Origin: Bosea sp. RAC05
GTDB lineage: Bacteria; Pseudomonadota; Alphaproteobacteria; Rhizobiales; Beijerinckiaceae
NCBI RefSeq assembly: GCF_001713455.1
Contig: NZ_CP016463.1
Location: forward strand, 620,001 to 684,000
Direction: 5' to 3'
DNA: 64,000 bases
Shown here: positions 42,960 through 54,123 of the stretch, in pieces
Layout of the letters: each line of letters starts with the position of its first letter
How positions within the stretch are numbered: position 1 is the stretch's first letter
Position numbers and translations under genes: made by a program
The notes under the pieces: model-generated
The model's database searches: none
Seen by the model: only the letters and a program-made list of their open reading frames with translations
Told to the model about the DNA's origin: nothing

Positions 42960-43739
42960 GTGTCCAAGCCTTCTTTCAAGCGCTATCTGACCGTGGTTCG
43001 TGCGCCGGATTTTGGGGCACCCTTCGACGATGGTGCATGGCATCTCATCGTGGAAAGCGATGATCACGACAAGGTTCGTTCTACGACCATCAGCATTATC
43101 CCCTGGATCGACGATATCGGTGCAGAAGCGATGATGTTGAAGGTGGTTGAAGGGAAGAGCCGTGGCTCCTTCGCTTTCAAGCCCGTCGTCATGAAGAAGC
43201 GCGATGATCTGGCTGTGCCGGCGCCCGAGGACATCGTCCGAAACGACGCCGAGGAGCTGCGCAATTTCACCGTCGTCATCGAAGCCAGCCGGGTGCGTTT
43301 CAATCCGAAGGGATGGGTCGAGTTCCTGGAGCGCAATCCCATCGAAACGCTTCCGCAGAAGGTTCAGCAGGCCATTCAGAGACTGGTCCCGGTTATCCGC
43401 GGCCTGCCGCGGGCGGCGCCGGCTCGGCCGGGGCTGCGCCAGTGGCTGACGAGCGCCACGGGTGCGTGGACGATGGCAGGAGCGCTTTCGGTGATTGCGA
43501 TCACCTCAATCGCCGCGGTCGTCCTTGTCTCGAACCACAACGCGGAGAAAGATGCCGCGATGATGGCGATGATGCAGAAGTATCGCGAGGGCGCCGTCGA
43601 CATCGTCAAGATGGATGGTTTTCGATCCCCGCAATGGGTCCGCACGCGTGTCTATCCTGACGGTCGGGTGGAAGTGGTCGAGCGAGAGATCGACCGGTGG
43701 GCAAACGAGGTGTTCAACCGACGCAAGTCGCTGAATTGA
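42960..43739 (+). CDS. Unknown single-helix membrane protein, tandem paralogue 2
   Basis: 259 residues from GTG 42960, with GGAG six bases upstream. Segments shared with the preceding protein: KRYLTVVRAPDFGAPFDDGAWHLIVES at the N-terminus, IEASRVRFNPKGWVEFLE in the middle, one membrane helix (~residues 168-190) and WVRTRVYPDGRVEVVE at the C-terminus. Tandem order suggests duplication followed by divergence, perhaps two subunits of one membrane complex. No enzymatic motif is visible. Confidence 0.72.
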   Translation: MSKPSFKRYLTVVRAPDFGAPFDDGAWHLIVESDDHDKVRSTTISIIPWIDDIGAEAMMLKVVEGKSRGSFAFKPVVMKKRDDLAVPAPEDIVRNDAEELRNFTVVIEASRVRFNPKGWVEFLERNPIETLPQKVQQAIQRLVPVIRGLPRAAPARPGLRQWLTSATGAWTMAGALSVIAITSIAAVVLVSNHNAEKDAAMMAMMQKYREGAVDIVKMDGFRSPQWVRTRVYPDGRVEVVEREIDRWANEVFNRRKSLN

Positions 43740-43796
43740 GTTTGTTGGGTTCACCTTGCTCCGGTAGGGTGATCCCAGCAGCTCGTCGAGGGGTCC

Positions 43797-44198
43797 ATGC
43801 CAAAGTTCGATTTCGCCAAGAGTTGCGCCTATGACGTCGCTCAGAAGCGCGCCTTCCATGCCGCGGCCACGAAGGTTCTCCGCCACCTTGCTGTCGAGCT
43901 CGACTTCAAGCCGGGCACGTTCGAGCTGCGGTCCAACATGGGTGGCATCGCCGTGTCCGGTGAAATCACGCTTCACCACAAGGACGTCTACATCCAAGTC
44001 AGTCAGAGCACGATCGGCCTGAACAAGGGCAACGGGGTTCTGATCCGCACCTGCGAGGGAATGAAGGACTACTCAGGCGGTCCCAACAATTTCCTGACCT
44101 ATGACGTCCTCGAAGACGTGGAAGCGCTGGCCGACCAGGTTCGCCACATCCAGCCAAAGTTCGTCGACGAGGACGTGGTGCCGTCTCCTTCTCCCTGA
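43797..44198 (+). CDS. Small hypothetical protein
   Basis: 133 residues from ATG 43797 with GAGGGG three to eight bases upstream. A soluble protein that appears to be one alpha/beta domain: an N-terminal helix (AYDVAQKRAFHAAATKVLRHLAVEL) then beta strands (TFELRSNMGGIAVSGEITLHHKDVYIQVSQS), typical of small phage or mobile-element proteins. The tail ends PSPSP like the 74-residue protein at 25362-25586, but the two are not otherwise similar. Convergent with the next gene (12 bp between stops). Confidence 0.65.
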   Translation: MPKFDFAKSCAYDVAQKRAFHAAATKVLRHLAVELDFKPGTFELRSNMGGIAVSGEITLHHKDVYIQVSQSTIGLNKGNGVLIRTCEGMKDYSGGPNNFLTYDVLEDVEALADQVRHIQPKFVDEDVVPSPSP

Positions 44199-44209
44199 AG
44201 GCACCCTCG

Positions 44210-45133
44210 TCAGACTGAGAGATCGACCTTGTAGTAGGTCGGCAGGACATCTTCGCCGGCATGGGTCTTGTAGCCGATCAGCAGGCGCGGAATCACCACG
44301 ACATGGCCATTCGGGTAGGTGCGTCGATGCGATCGGCGCCAGTGGAGTCGGGGTGAAGAGCGCAGGCCGTCGCCAGCAGTGTCCCCCTCGGAGCGCATCC
44401 GCTTGGCGATGTCTTTCGGGATGACGGACACGATCGAATAGGCCGGTATTGCTGCCTTGCCCTTGAGCAGGCGCGACTTGTTCAGCTTCGCAGGCGCGTC
44501 GACTTTGTCGAATGATGTGCTGCGTGACGACAGCATCAGGATCAGCCAGCAGGCGAACCCGGTCTCACCAGTGATGCGGCTGCTGTCGTTGTATCCGAGC
44601 ATGGCGGCTCGCTCGCGGGCGACCCCAAGCGGGTCTGTCGCATCGATGTGAAGTCGGTCCTCGCCGGGAACCGAAACGATCCGCCAGATCTCACCCGAAA
44701 AATCGCAATACTCTTTCACCTCGCGACCGCCCAGATCGACCGGCGCCGGCATGTGAACCGTCCGGATCGGACGGACTTCGAACCCTGCCGGAATCTTCTC
44801 GATCAGGAAGCCAAAAGTCTCGCGATGCCCCTGCTCCTGGACCATGACGGTGGCCTCGAACCAGCATAGGTCGAACGGCAGAGGGATCAGGCCCTCGATG
44901 AACATCTCCTGCTCCTCGGCCTCAAGGCCCGGCAGGTCGAGCGATCCCTCTCCGTCATAGCTGACGGGCAGGGATTCGAACTTGAAGACGTGCGCCGCTT
45001 CCATCTTGCGGGCATAGGCCGTCACAGCGCCGCGCGCGGCGGTCTCAGACACGCCTTGCCCAGTGCACATGACCGGAATACCGCCTTCTGCAGATCGGCA
45101 GCCATCGATGATGCGGTGGAAGTACATGAGCAT
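44210..45133 (-). CDS. Unknown protein, paralogue of the one at 3199-4233
   Basis: 307 residues from ATG 45133 (GGAGAGCTAGGCC upstream). Layout: N-terminal ~200-residue domain with FDLCWFEATVMVQEQGHRETFGFLIEK and a hydrophobic CWLILMLSS stretch, then DAPAKLNKSRLLKGKAAIP and a basic region (RRSHRRTYPNGHVVVIPRL). The paralogue at 3199 has the same last three blocks (LNKARAKKGRPP; basic tail). The family resembles hypotheticals found in prophages, as far as I recall. Function unknown. Confidence 0.75.
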   Translation of the reverse strand: MLMYFHRIIDGCRSAEGGIPVMCTGQGVSETAARGAVTAYARKMEAAHVFKFESLPVSYDGEGSLDLPGLEAEEQEMFIEGLIPLPFDLCWFEATVMVQEQGHRETFGFLIEKIPAGFEVRPIRTVHMPAPVDLGGREVKEYCDFSGEIWRIVSVPGEDRLHIDATDPLGVARERAAMLGYNDSSRITGETGFACWLILMLSSRSTSFDKVDAPAKLNKSRLLKGKAAIPAYSIVSVIPKDIAKRMRSEGDTAGDGLRSSPRLHWRRSHRRTYPNGHVVVIPRLLIGYKTHAGEDVLPTYYKVDLSV

Positions 45134-45292
45134 GGCCTAGCTCTCCGAATTCCCTCTTGCAAGCGCACCAGGCTGGCGCCCGCCCGAGGGAATTGGTGGA
45201 TAGAGCCCATCGCATCATCTTGCAGGATCGATGAATCGATCCATTGATGTTCTCATCCCTGCCGACGATTCTGTCGTCGGAGGATGTCGCCA

Positions 45293-45901
45293 GTGGAATC
45301 GTCACAACTGATTTTGGATGCAGACGGCGTTCTGCTCGACTTCGTCGCAGGGTTCGATGCCTTCATGCGCAGGCAAGGCCACCAGGCTGCAATCCCGCTC
45401 CATACATCGCGTGACTACAGTCTGGGCGATCTGTGGCCGGACATGTCGTGGCCCGATCGTCTGGCGCTCATGCACCAGTTCATGGCCGACGAGAGTTTCT
45501 CGGCCGTCCCCCATATCGAAGGGGCCTATGATGCTGTGAGGATGATCCGCCGGGAGCACCCTGGCATCAAGATCTCTGCGGTCACGGCGATCGGCAGCAA
45601 CCCGGCTGCCCGCGCTGCTCGCCGAGCCAACCTGCGCGAATTCGGCATCGAGGACGTGACTTTCGTGCCGATGGCCGGGTCCAAGGCTGACGAACTGTTC
45701 CGGTTCTCTCCCGGCGCGGTCTACGTCGACGATCTGCCTGGCCATGTCGATGACGGGATCGCGGCAGGTCATCGCTCCTATCTTTTCCGCCAGCCTCACA
45801 ACGCGGGAACGACACGTCTTCCGACGCTTCGCGACTGGGCCGACGGGATCAATGTCGTCCTGTGTGATCTTTCGAGCCCGGTTCTCGAACCGGCGTTCTG
45901 A
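45293..45901 (+). CDS. HAD-superfamily hydrolase, 5'-nucleotidase-like
   Basis: 202 residues from GTG 45293, which has GGAGG nine bases upstream; ATG 45284 is too close to that site. The HAD motif I reads LILDADGVLLDF with both aspartates (DxDGV); later motifs include VTAIGS (II), SKADELFRF (III, Lys) and VYVDDLPGHVDDG (IV). Size and cap arrangement fit the deoxyribonucleotidase/5'(3')-nucleotidase branch, which trims nucleoside monophosphates, but substrate is not certain. It lies 24 bp upstream of pyrG on the same strand, hinting at a shared role in nucleotide pools. Confidence 0.75.
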   Translation: MESSQLILDADGVLLDFVAGFDAFMRRQGHQAAIPLHTSRDYSLGDLWPDMSWPDRLALMHQFMADESFSAVPHIEGAYDAVRMIRREHPGIKISAVTAIGSNPAARAARRANLREFGIEDVTFVPMAGSKADELFRFSPGAVYVDDLPGHVDDGIAAGHRSYLFRQPHNAGTTRLPTLRDWADGINVVLCDLSSPVLEPAF

Positions 45902-47557
<1,656 letters not shown>

Positions 47558-47632
47558 GGGCATTGCGCGCGACGTCGCTAATCGATCCTGCAAGAATCAA
47601 AGCAACCCGCGTTCTTGGCGTGCATGGATTGA

Positions 47633-47650
47633 TCCAGCGCGCTTGCTGGA
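47633..47650. repeat. Inverted repeat downstream of pyrG
   Basis: TCCAGC (47633-47638) and GCTGGA (47645-47650) flank GCGCTT. Located 75 bp after the pyrG stop and about 105 bp before the start of the giant surface protein. May be a weak terminator for pyrG or an operator for the next gene; next to it GGATTG (47626-47631) is a copy of the recurrent intergenic motif. Confidence 0.35.
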
Positions 47651-47755
47651 TTCGCGCAACAGTCTCTGGTTTAATGACTCAGTAATTCGCAAGGTGGGCA
47701 ATCGTCGATCTGAAACGGCGATTTGATCCTGCGATCTTGCTGTGGGGACTGTCGC

Positions 47756-50700
47756 ATGCGTTTTGGGTTCAGGTTCTTCGGCGTCGCCGCCGTGATCTCA
47801 GCGACCGTGGCTGGGGCCATAGCTGCAGACACGCCATACTTCCGCGCGGGCCGGGTCAGCGAACCGGTCGAGAACCCGGCCCTTCTGCAGATCGATGCGC
47901 CTGGTGCATTGTTCACGCGCCGCATCAACGCCGAGGCTGCCATCCCAGCGCCTGTCGTGCGCAACAATGCGGGGCCTTTCACCTGGAGCGTCGAATCGGG
48001 CCCTCTGCCTGCAGGGACGAACCTCGGGCCCGCCGGCGACATAACCGGCCGCCCGACCACTCCGGGCTTCTTCGGTGGAATCCGCGTCCGCGGCTATACA
48101 CGCGACGGAAAATCCGGCGTGTCGGGAGCCTATGCGGTCTCGGTCATCGGCATGCCGTCAATCGGCTACGTCAATCTCACGACGTCCGTAACCCAGACCG
48201 TTCGTCTCGGCCCAAACCTGACCAACATTGCAGGCCCTGCGACCTATTTGCTGTCGGGTACGCTGCCGGCTGGCGTCACTCACGCCAATGGAGTGCTCAC
48301 GGGCAAACCAACCGCGCCTGGCGTCTATGACAATCTCAGGGTCACCGTAACCGACTTCGACAATGTGCAGGCGACTTCGCAGCCGTTCAGGCTGACAATC
48401 GTCGAGGCTGCCGTGGACGTGGCCGTGCTCGACGGCGCGGGTCGCGTGGATCTTCCCTTCAATCTGCCGATAGCAGCAGCTGGTCTGACAGGGCCGGTCA
48501 CCTGGTCGCTGGATGCAGGCCGGCTGCCCGAGGGTATCGAAATTGATCAGAACGGGGCTTTGGCGGGGACGCCGCGCGTTGCGGGTGCGAGCTCGGGCTT
48601 GATCCTCAAGGGTGTCGACGCAAATGGGCTGACCGCCTGGTCGAATGCGTTTTCGATCACGATCGGCGAGGCGTCGATTTCGTATCGATCGGCCAGCGCA
48701 TCATTGGGGACACCCTACTCGCTCGCGCCGGAAGCCGTCGGGATCCAGTCGGGCGCTCGCTGGATGCTCAGCAGGGGTTCGCTGCCGACAGGACTTCATC
48801 TGTCGGACGCAACCGGGACGATCTCAGGAACGCCAACCGTCGAGCAGGTCGCATCGGGCCTGGTCGTGGACGTCGTGGATGTCGGTGGAACCTACCGATC
48901 GCAGCCCTTCAGCATTTCGGTCATTGCCGACACGCTCGCCATCACCAGTGCCTCGAACCTCCGGACAAGGCTCGCCAGCCCCTTCGAGACGGCATTGGTG
49001 GCCAGCAATGCGACAGGCGCGACGACGTGGGCTCTGGCCGCAGGCGAGCTGCCGACAGGGCTAGCCGTCGAGCCCGCGAGCGGCAAGATCGCCGGCACGC
49101 CCACCGAGGTGAAGACTGCCTCGGGCATCGTCCTCGAGGCGACGGACGCGATCGGGTTGAAGGGCAGGTCTGCTCCGATGACCATTGCGGTGATCCCTCA
49201 GCCGGAAGCGCGCGCCCAGCCTGTCTACACATTGCGGCGTGGCGTGGCTTCGGCGATCAAGGTCGAGGCGCTCAACGTCCTTGGTCAGGAAGACTGGCAG
49301 CCGTCGACCCAGTTGATCACGCCAGGCGTCACGCTCGACAAGCAGGGTCGGCTGGTCGGAACACCTACGACCTTGTCGGTCGTCAACAACATCCAGGCCA
49401 CTGTCACCGACACCGCCGACGGCGCTTCTGGAACGTCAGCTCCATTCTCCGTCAAGGTCGAGGATTACCAGGAAGCATTCTCGATCACCGGCGTTTGGGA
49501 CCGCTACAGTGTTCGCGTCGGCAAGGCGATTTCGATGACGGCCCCAACCGCCGGTCCCGCGGCTGGATCGGTCAATTGGCGCCTGGCCACCGGTGCGCTT
49601 CCGCAGGGTCTCGGCGTCGAGGTCAGCACTGGCAAGATCGTCGGGATTGCCGCTTCGGTGGGATCCGCCACCGGCCTGAGGATGGCGGCAACAGACGGCA
49701 CGTCGAATGCCGAATCCAACCCCTTCTCCGTCACAGTTGCGCCGACACTGCAGGCCTCGATGCCGGCGGTCACGAAGGGCAAGCGTGGTGACGCCTTCAG
49801 TGCGGCGCCAACCGTCGTCGGCCAGATCGGGAATCTGACCTGGACCATCTCGGGCGGGCAGTTGCCGCCGGGCCTGTCGTTCGACAGCACGAGTGGCAGG
49901 GTGTCTGGTGTTCCGACACTGGCGGCGAACTACCCGTATCTGATCTTCACGGTCACCGACAGCTTCGATGGGGCGTCTGCCCAGACCCCGCCTGTGGCCA
50001 TTGAGATCGACCCTGGGCTCATCGTTCGCGGACCCTCGTCTCTCAATGGAAAGTCCGGCGTGCCGTTCGATACAGGATCAGATTTCCAGGTCGATGGCGC
50101 CACCCAGCCTCTGACCTGGCAGTTGGTCAGTGGGACGCTGCCGGCCGGTCTCAATGTCAATTCGGCCCTCGGGTCCATTGCAGGAACGCCGACGACGGAG
50201 GAGACCCAGAACAACCTTCAGCTTCAGGTCACGGACGCGAAAGGGCTTGTCGGGAGGACCAAGCCGTTCAGCATCGCGATCACGGGCGGGCTGCGCGCAA
50301 TCGCGGCTCCGTTACAGATTTTCCAGGTCAACAAGGCTTATGGCTTCACGCCGAAGGCCGAGAATGCCGTTGGCAATGTCGTCTGGTCGATCGACAGCGG
50401 AGCGTTGCCTCCTGGCCTCGCCTTCAGCGCTGGGACCGGGCGGATCTCAGGTGTGCCAACCGCGACTGGTGACTGGAGAGGGATCAAGCTGCGGGTTACG
50501 GATTCGACGACGGCCACAGCGCTCACCATTCCTTTTACCATTCAGGTGGTGAGCGGAGTCTCGCTGACGCTCGCCAGGGATTCGACGGTGACGGGCCGCT
50601 TGGGATCGGCCGTCAATCTGCCCCCGCCTAACGTGACGGGTGGCATCGGCAAGCTGACCTTCGACTGGGCGCCGGCTGTCCCGACACAGTCGGGTTTTGT

Positions 50701-52702
50701 CCTGAACGCCGATACCGGTGCTGTGACAGGTACACTGCCGCGCGATTCCTGGTGGTGGAACCTGCGCGTCACCGACGAGGCCGGTTCGACAGATCAGAAG
50801 TCGTACATGGTCGATTCAAACCCCAACGTCCAAAACGATGGCGGAGGCGTCGGCGGAGGCCAGAAGGAGCGGTCAGGGCAGGTCGGCGACTATTTCGAGT
50901 TCTATAGCGGGACGCAAAACAAGCCATACGTGTTCTATCATCTGGGAACGCTGTCGTTCCATGTCGGGTCAGGCACGCTTCCGGCCTGGGCTCGGCTGGA
51001 TCCTGCGACCGGACAAATTTCGGGTACGCCCGACGTCGTTGGCGTCACTGTTGTCGATGTGATCGCCTGCGATAGTTACGATGGGAATTGCGACGGAGCC
51101 CTTCACACCATCACGATCACGGATCGGCGTGGACCGGGGGGCAACACATATCTGTCCGGCCGCGAATGGACTGAGTTCCGTCGTCCCAACGTGATCACTG
51201 TCCCTGCTGGCTTCACGCAGGCAAGCGCTTCGATCCATTACCCGCAGTACGACACCCGGATTGGCCTTGATAATGCCAAAACGGGCTTCGCGGTCGGCTT
51301 GCCGCGGCCGGGCTTCTGGAAAAACTTCGAAGTCAGGCACAGCAAAAACGATGCAGGGAAGACCGTCACGAGCTCGCAGTTTTTCGACATCGACATCGCA
51401 GCCGACCTCGACATCGACAATCGGTACCAGACCGTTTGCGTCAGGACCGGCGCGCCGTTCGAGTTTCCGACACCCAAGGTCACCGGGCAAAGGGGCAATC
51501 TGACCTTCGCCATGACCGATTACACCAAGACGCCCTATCAGCTGCCAGCAGGCCTGTCTTTCGACACCGCGACCGGCATCCTGTCCGGAACACCGACGGC
51601 TCCGTGGGAGATGAGCGGCGTACGCTTCAGCGTCACCGATGATTGGGACGGCGACACCTTCTACTACGAGCAGAAGGTCAACATTCGAGCGCCTCTGGCC
51701 ATGTCCATTGGACCGGAAGTCAGGAGTGCGCGGGTAGGCGATTTTGTCTTCCAGAGCCTAAGCATCACCGGCTGGGGGAGCAGCGGCACAAAAATTTCCG
51801 TCAAGTCAGGATCGTTGCCCAAGGGTCTGTCTGCGACATATTATGCAGGCTACATCTACGGCACGATCGAGGAAGCGGGGGTTCACTCGGCCGTCATTGA
51901 AATCGAGGACACAGGCTGCGACAACGCCAAGGTCGAAGCGGTTGTCAATTTCAATGTCACCCCGCGCCTGTATGCGACATCCGAAGAGAAGGTCTACGCT
52001 CGCGTCGGTGTCACGGCTCGAACCAATCCGGCGCCTCAGGCGAAATACGCCGGTACGCCTCTGACCTGGTCTCACTATGCAGGCACGATGCCCAACGGGA
52101 TGTCGGTGGACCAGACGACCGGGCAGTTTGTCGGCAAGCCGGTGGTCTCGGGCACCTACAACAACCTCCAGGTGAAGGCCGTCGACCCCACTGGCAGTGC
52201 TCAAACGAACCGGTTCTCGCTTGTCGTCAATCCAGGACCGACGATCCGGCTGAGCTCGGTCCGCTTCGATTATCACGTCCAGTCCGTCGTCGGGATCTAT
52301 CCCTCCGTCACCAATGTGGTCGGAGCGACGTCATGGTCGTTGACGGGTACGTTGCCGCCTGGGTTGTCGTTCGACCCTGCAACCGGTTCGATCACCGGAA
52401 CGGCTCAGGCTCAGGCCAATGTAAATCTCTCGATGTCTCTCATTGATTCCGAGGGCGCCGTTGCAGATCCTGTTGCGTTCCAGATCGTGATCGATCCTGT
52501 CCCAGTCGGGAAGTGGAACCCTTATCAGGCCATCAGCTGCCGCAACGGAGACGGTCGCTGGGCCTGCGTGCAGGTCTATCGCTGCACGACGGGCTATTGC
52601 GCCGATGCAGACCCATCAGGCCACATCTGTGCGACTGACGGGGCAACGAATGGCGGGCCGGGCGTACCGATGTGCTACGGGGTGTTTTCCCCGGTGGAGT
52701 GA
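47756..52702 (+). CDS. Giant exported protein of He_PIG-type Ig-like repeats
   Basis: 1,648 residues from ATG 47756, with a signal peptide (RFGFRFFGVAAVISATVAGAIA). The body is a string of about 16-17 repeats of ~90 residues, each ending in a LP-x-GL ... TG-x-I-x-G-x-P-T signature, e.g. LPTGLAVEPASGKIAGTPT, LPPGLSFDSTSGRVSGVPT. That is the putative-Ig (He_PIG/cadherin-like) fold found in adhesins and cell-surface proteins. The C-terminal ~65 residues are different, Cys-rich (several CRNGD, CVQVYRC, CYG) and carry no sorting motif. Repeats are divergent in sequence, so the array is old. Likely a cell-surface fibre or adhesin; the way it is anchored is not visible. Its end overlaps a strong hairpin. 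Confidence 0.88.
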   Translation: MRFGFRFFGVAAVISATVAGAIAADTPYFRAGRVSEPVENPALLQIDAPGALFTRRINAEAAIPAPVVRNNAGPFTWSVESGPLPAGTNLGPAGDITGRPTTPGFFGGIRVRGYTRDGKSGVSGAYAVSVIGMPSIGYVNLTTSVTQTVRLGPNLTNIAGPATYLLSGTLPAGVTHANGVLTGKPTAPGVYDNLRVTVTDFDNVQATSQPFRLTIVEAAVDVAVLDGAGRVDLPFNLPIAAAGLTGPVTWSLDAGRLPEGIEIDQNGALAGTPRVAGASSGLILKGVDANGLTAWSNAFSITIGEASISYRSASASLGTPYSLAPEAVGIQSGARWMLSRGSLPTGLHLSDATGTISGTPTVEQVASGLVVDVVDVGGTYRSQPFSISVIADTLAITSASNLRTRLASPFETALVASNATGATTWALAAGELPTGLAVEPASGKIAGTPTEVKTASGIVLEATDAIGLKGRSAPMTIAVIPQPEARAQPVYTLRRGVASAIKVEALNVLGQEDWQPSTQLITPGVTLDKQGRLVGTPTTLSVVNNIQATVTDTADGASGTSAPFSVKVEDYQEAFSITGVWDRYSVRVGKAISMTAPTAGPAAGSVNWRLATGALPQGLGVEVSTGKIVGIAASVGSATGLRMAATDGTSNAESNPFSVTVAPTLQASMPAVTKGKRGDAFSAAPTVVGQIGNLTWTISGGQLPPGLSFDSTSGRVSGVPTLAANYPYLIFTVTDSFDGASAQTPPVAIEIDPGLIVRGPSSLNGKSGVPFDTGSDFQVDGATQPLTWQLVSGTLPAGLNVNSALGSIAGTPTTEETQNNLQLQVTDAKGLVGRTKPFSIAITGGLRAIAAPLQIFQVNKAYGFTPKAENAVGNVVWSIDSGALPPGLAFSAGTGRISGVPTATGDWRGIKLRVTDSTTATALTIPFTIQVVSGVSLTLARDSTVTGRLGSAVNLPPPNVTGGIGKLTFDWAPAVPTQSGFVLNADTGAVTGTLPRDSWWWNLRVTDEAGSTDQKSYMVDSNPNVQNDGGGVGGGQKERSGQVGDYFEFYSGTQNKPYVFYHLGTLSFHVGSGTLPAWARLDPATGQISGTPDVVGVTVVDVIACDSYDGNCDGALHTITITDRRGPGGNTYLSGREWTEFRRPNVITVPAGFTQASASIHYPQYDTRIGLDNAKTGFAVGLPRPGFWKNFEVRHSKNDAGKTVTSSQFFDIDIAADLDIDNRYQTVCVRTGAPFEFPTPKVTGQRGNLTFAMTDYTKTPYQLPAGLSFDTATGILSGTPTAPWEMSGVRFSVTDDWDGDTFYYEQKVNIRAPLAMSIGPEVRSARVGDFVFQSLSITGWGSSGTKISVKSGSLPKGLSATYYAGYIYGTIEEAGVHSAVIEIEDTGCDNAKVEAVVNFNVTPRLYATSEEKVYARVGVTARTNPAPQAKYAGTPLTWSHYAGTMPNGMSVDQTTGQFVGKPVVSGTYNNLQVKAVDPTGSAQTNRFSLVVNPGPTIRLSSVRFDYHVQSVVGIYPSVTNVVGATSWSLTGTLPPGLSFDPATGSITGTAQAQANVNLSMSLIDSEGAVADPVAFQIVIDPVPVGKWNPYQAISCRNGDGRWACVQVYRCTTGYCADADPSGHICATDGATNGGPGVPMCYGVFSPVE

Positions 52703-52732
52703 GGGGCGAGCTGAGGGCTCGGCCCTCACTCC
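52696..52732. terminator. Strong bidirectional hairpin
   Basis: GGAGTGAGGG (52696-52705) pairs with CCCTCACTCC (52723-52732), with CGAGC/GCTCG (52707-52711 and 52717-52721) pairing inside one G-G mismatch. It includes the stop codon of the giant repeat protein and faces the convergent lipoprotein gene ending at 52755. About 15 bp of stem, though no T-run. Confidence 0.65.
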
Positions 52733-52754
52733 GTCTCCAGCGGGTGCGCAGGTG

Positions 52755-53696
52755 TCAGTGTCTCAGCTGATGCCCAGCAAACTGGAGTGACGTCACGCGC
52801 CAAGGGCCGCCAGTGCCTATCAGCGCTGATTTCCACGACGAGACGGCATTCGTCCATGAGACCGGAGCCTCTCCAGGACGGAACTCCGTCGTGATCTGCA
52901 TCCCTGCTCCAGCGGGAATCGGCGCACCCGTTTCGGGCGACCTGATCAGAACCGCCTCGGATGGACGGGTGATATCGACGGTTATCTCCGCCGACATCAG
53001 GGAAGCCCCCGGGAGCCATGCTTGCAGGTCCAAAAACCTGGCCATTTCGCCGATGCTGCGAGGAGCGATCGCGCCTGTCAGGCTGAGGCTGCCGCTCACT
53101 TTCGCGATGTCCGATGTGAACGTCGCATAGGCGATGTTGCCGTCGAGGACCTTTGCAGTCGCATGACCGAAAAGTCCGCCCGTCCCATCGGATTGAGCGG
53201 CCGAGCGAAGACCGTTCAGCGAGAGATCGATGTCGTCGCCGGGGCCAAAGGCCAGCGTTGCCGTCTCCATCGTCGAGATGCGGCCTCCGTGGTCAACCGT
53301 GATACCGGACAACCTCATTGCCTCGAACGGTCGTCGCGTCCGTTCAGAAGTCGGATTGACGACATCGGCATCGAGTGCCTGGAGCGAGCCGAGCTTCAGG
53401 CCGGTCATTTTGATCGAGTTCCATCGAACAGATCCCGCCGGCGTCGAGGTCTTCGAGGCAACGAGGTTCTCGGCTTCGAATGCCGAGCCAAACTGGTCGG
53501 TTCCTCTGAGTGCCTGGATGTCGGTGGTCGAGCCGTGCGTCTTTGCGGACCGATACGACAGATCCTTTAGACCCAGCGATTGCAGGGTCTGCATGAGGCC
53601 ACGATCAACGGATCTGTCGGAGCAGCCAGCCAGGCTCGACACGAGAACGCAGGCAATCAGAGGCAGGGCTGTCTGGGGCAATCTCATCTTGGTCAT
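52755..53696 (-). CDS. Lipoprotein of unknown function
   Basis: 313 residues. The N-terminus has a lipoprotein signal (MTKMRLPQTALPLIACVLVSSLAGC), with lipobox LAGC, so lipidation at Cys25 and outer-membrane or periplasmic location are expected. The mature part is a single beta-rich domain of alternating short strands (GSVRWNSIKMTGLKLGSLQALDADVV), which may form a beta-prism or AsmA-like sheet; no family is recognised. ATG 53696 follows GAAAG; an in-frame ATG three codons later is possible. Convergent with the giant surface protein gene and may serve the same surface structure. Confidence 0.75.
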   Translation of the reverse strand: MTKMRLPQTALPLIACVLVSSLAGCSDRSVDRGLMQTLQSLGLKDLSYRSAKTHGSTTDIQALRGTDQFGSAFEAENLVASKTSTPAGSVRWNSIKMTGLKLGSLQALDADVVNPTSERTRRPFEAMRLSGITVDHGGRISTMETATLAFGPGDDIDLSLNGLRSAAQSDGTGGLFGHATAKVLDGNIAYATFTSDIAKVSGSLSLTGAIAPRSIGEMARFLDLQAWLPGASLMSAEITVDITRPSEAVLIRSPETGAPIPAGAGMQITTEFRPGEAPVSWTNAVSSWKSALIGTGGPWRVTSLQFAGHQLRH

Positions 53697-53787
53697 CTTT
53701 CGTCAGACGGCCAAGGGTAGAAGTCACATGGCAGGGGCGCAACGAATGCGTGGCCAATCGATCGTGCAATCCACCAAAATGGCCCGT

Positions 53788-54123
53788 CTAACGGGGGGAG
53801 CGTGCCGTATTGGGGTCATCCAGAGAAGGATCTCGACGCAAGGAACGCCGGGTCGAAACAGCCGTAGCCGGATCACCGAGCGTGCCGGTTGCCCGGCGAT
53901 TATGGACCATGCAGCCGAGCTGCCGATAGCTGACGCCGACAGCTCCGAGCTTCAACGCTCGCTCTCGGTTTGACTGGCAGATGTCGTAATGATCGCCCTG
54001 GAACCAGCGTCGGGAGACGCCCAATGCATCGGCCATCCGATGGAGTTCGGCATCCGTATCAGCGACCATGTGGGACATGCGCATTCCCCGATAGGGCGCT
54101 AACATGTTGTCAACATAAACTGT
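53788..54123 (-). CDS. DUF4031-domain protein
   Basis: 111 residues from ATG 54123; the open frame extends 39 codons upstream but the domain starts at MTVYVDNM. Family segments: TVYVDNMLAPYRGMRMSHMVADTDAELHRMADALGVSRRWFQGDHYDI, then AVGVSYRQL. DUF4031 is a small domain of unknown function frequent in phages and Actinobacteria. A short Arg-rich tail of ~30 residues follows the domain. Ribosome site poor. Sits beside a long non-coding stretch. Confidence 0.75.
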   Translation of the reverse strand, partial: TVYVDNMLAPYRGMRMSHMVADTDAELHRMADALGVSRRWFQGDHYDICQSNRERALKLGAVGVSYRQLGCMVHNRRATGTLGDPATAVSTRRSLRRDPSLDDPNTARSPR

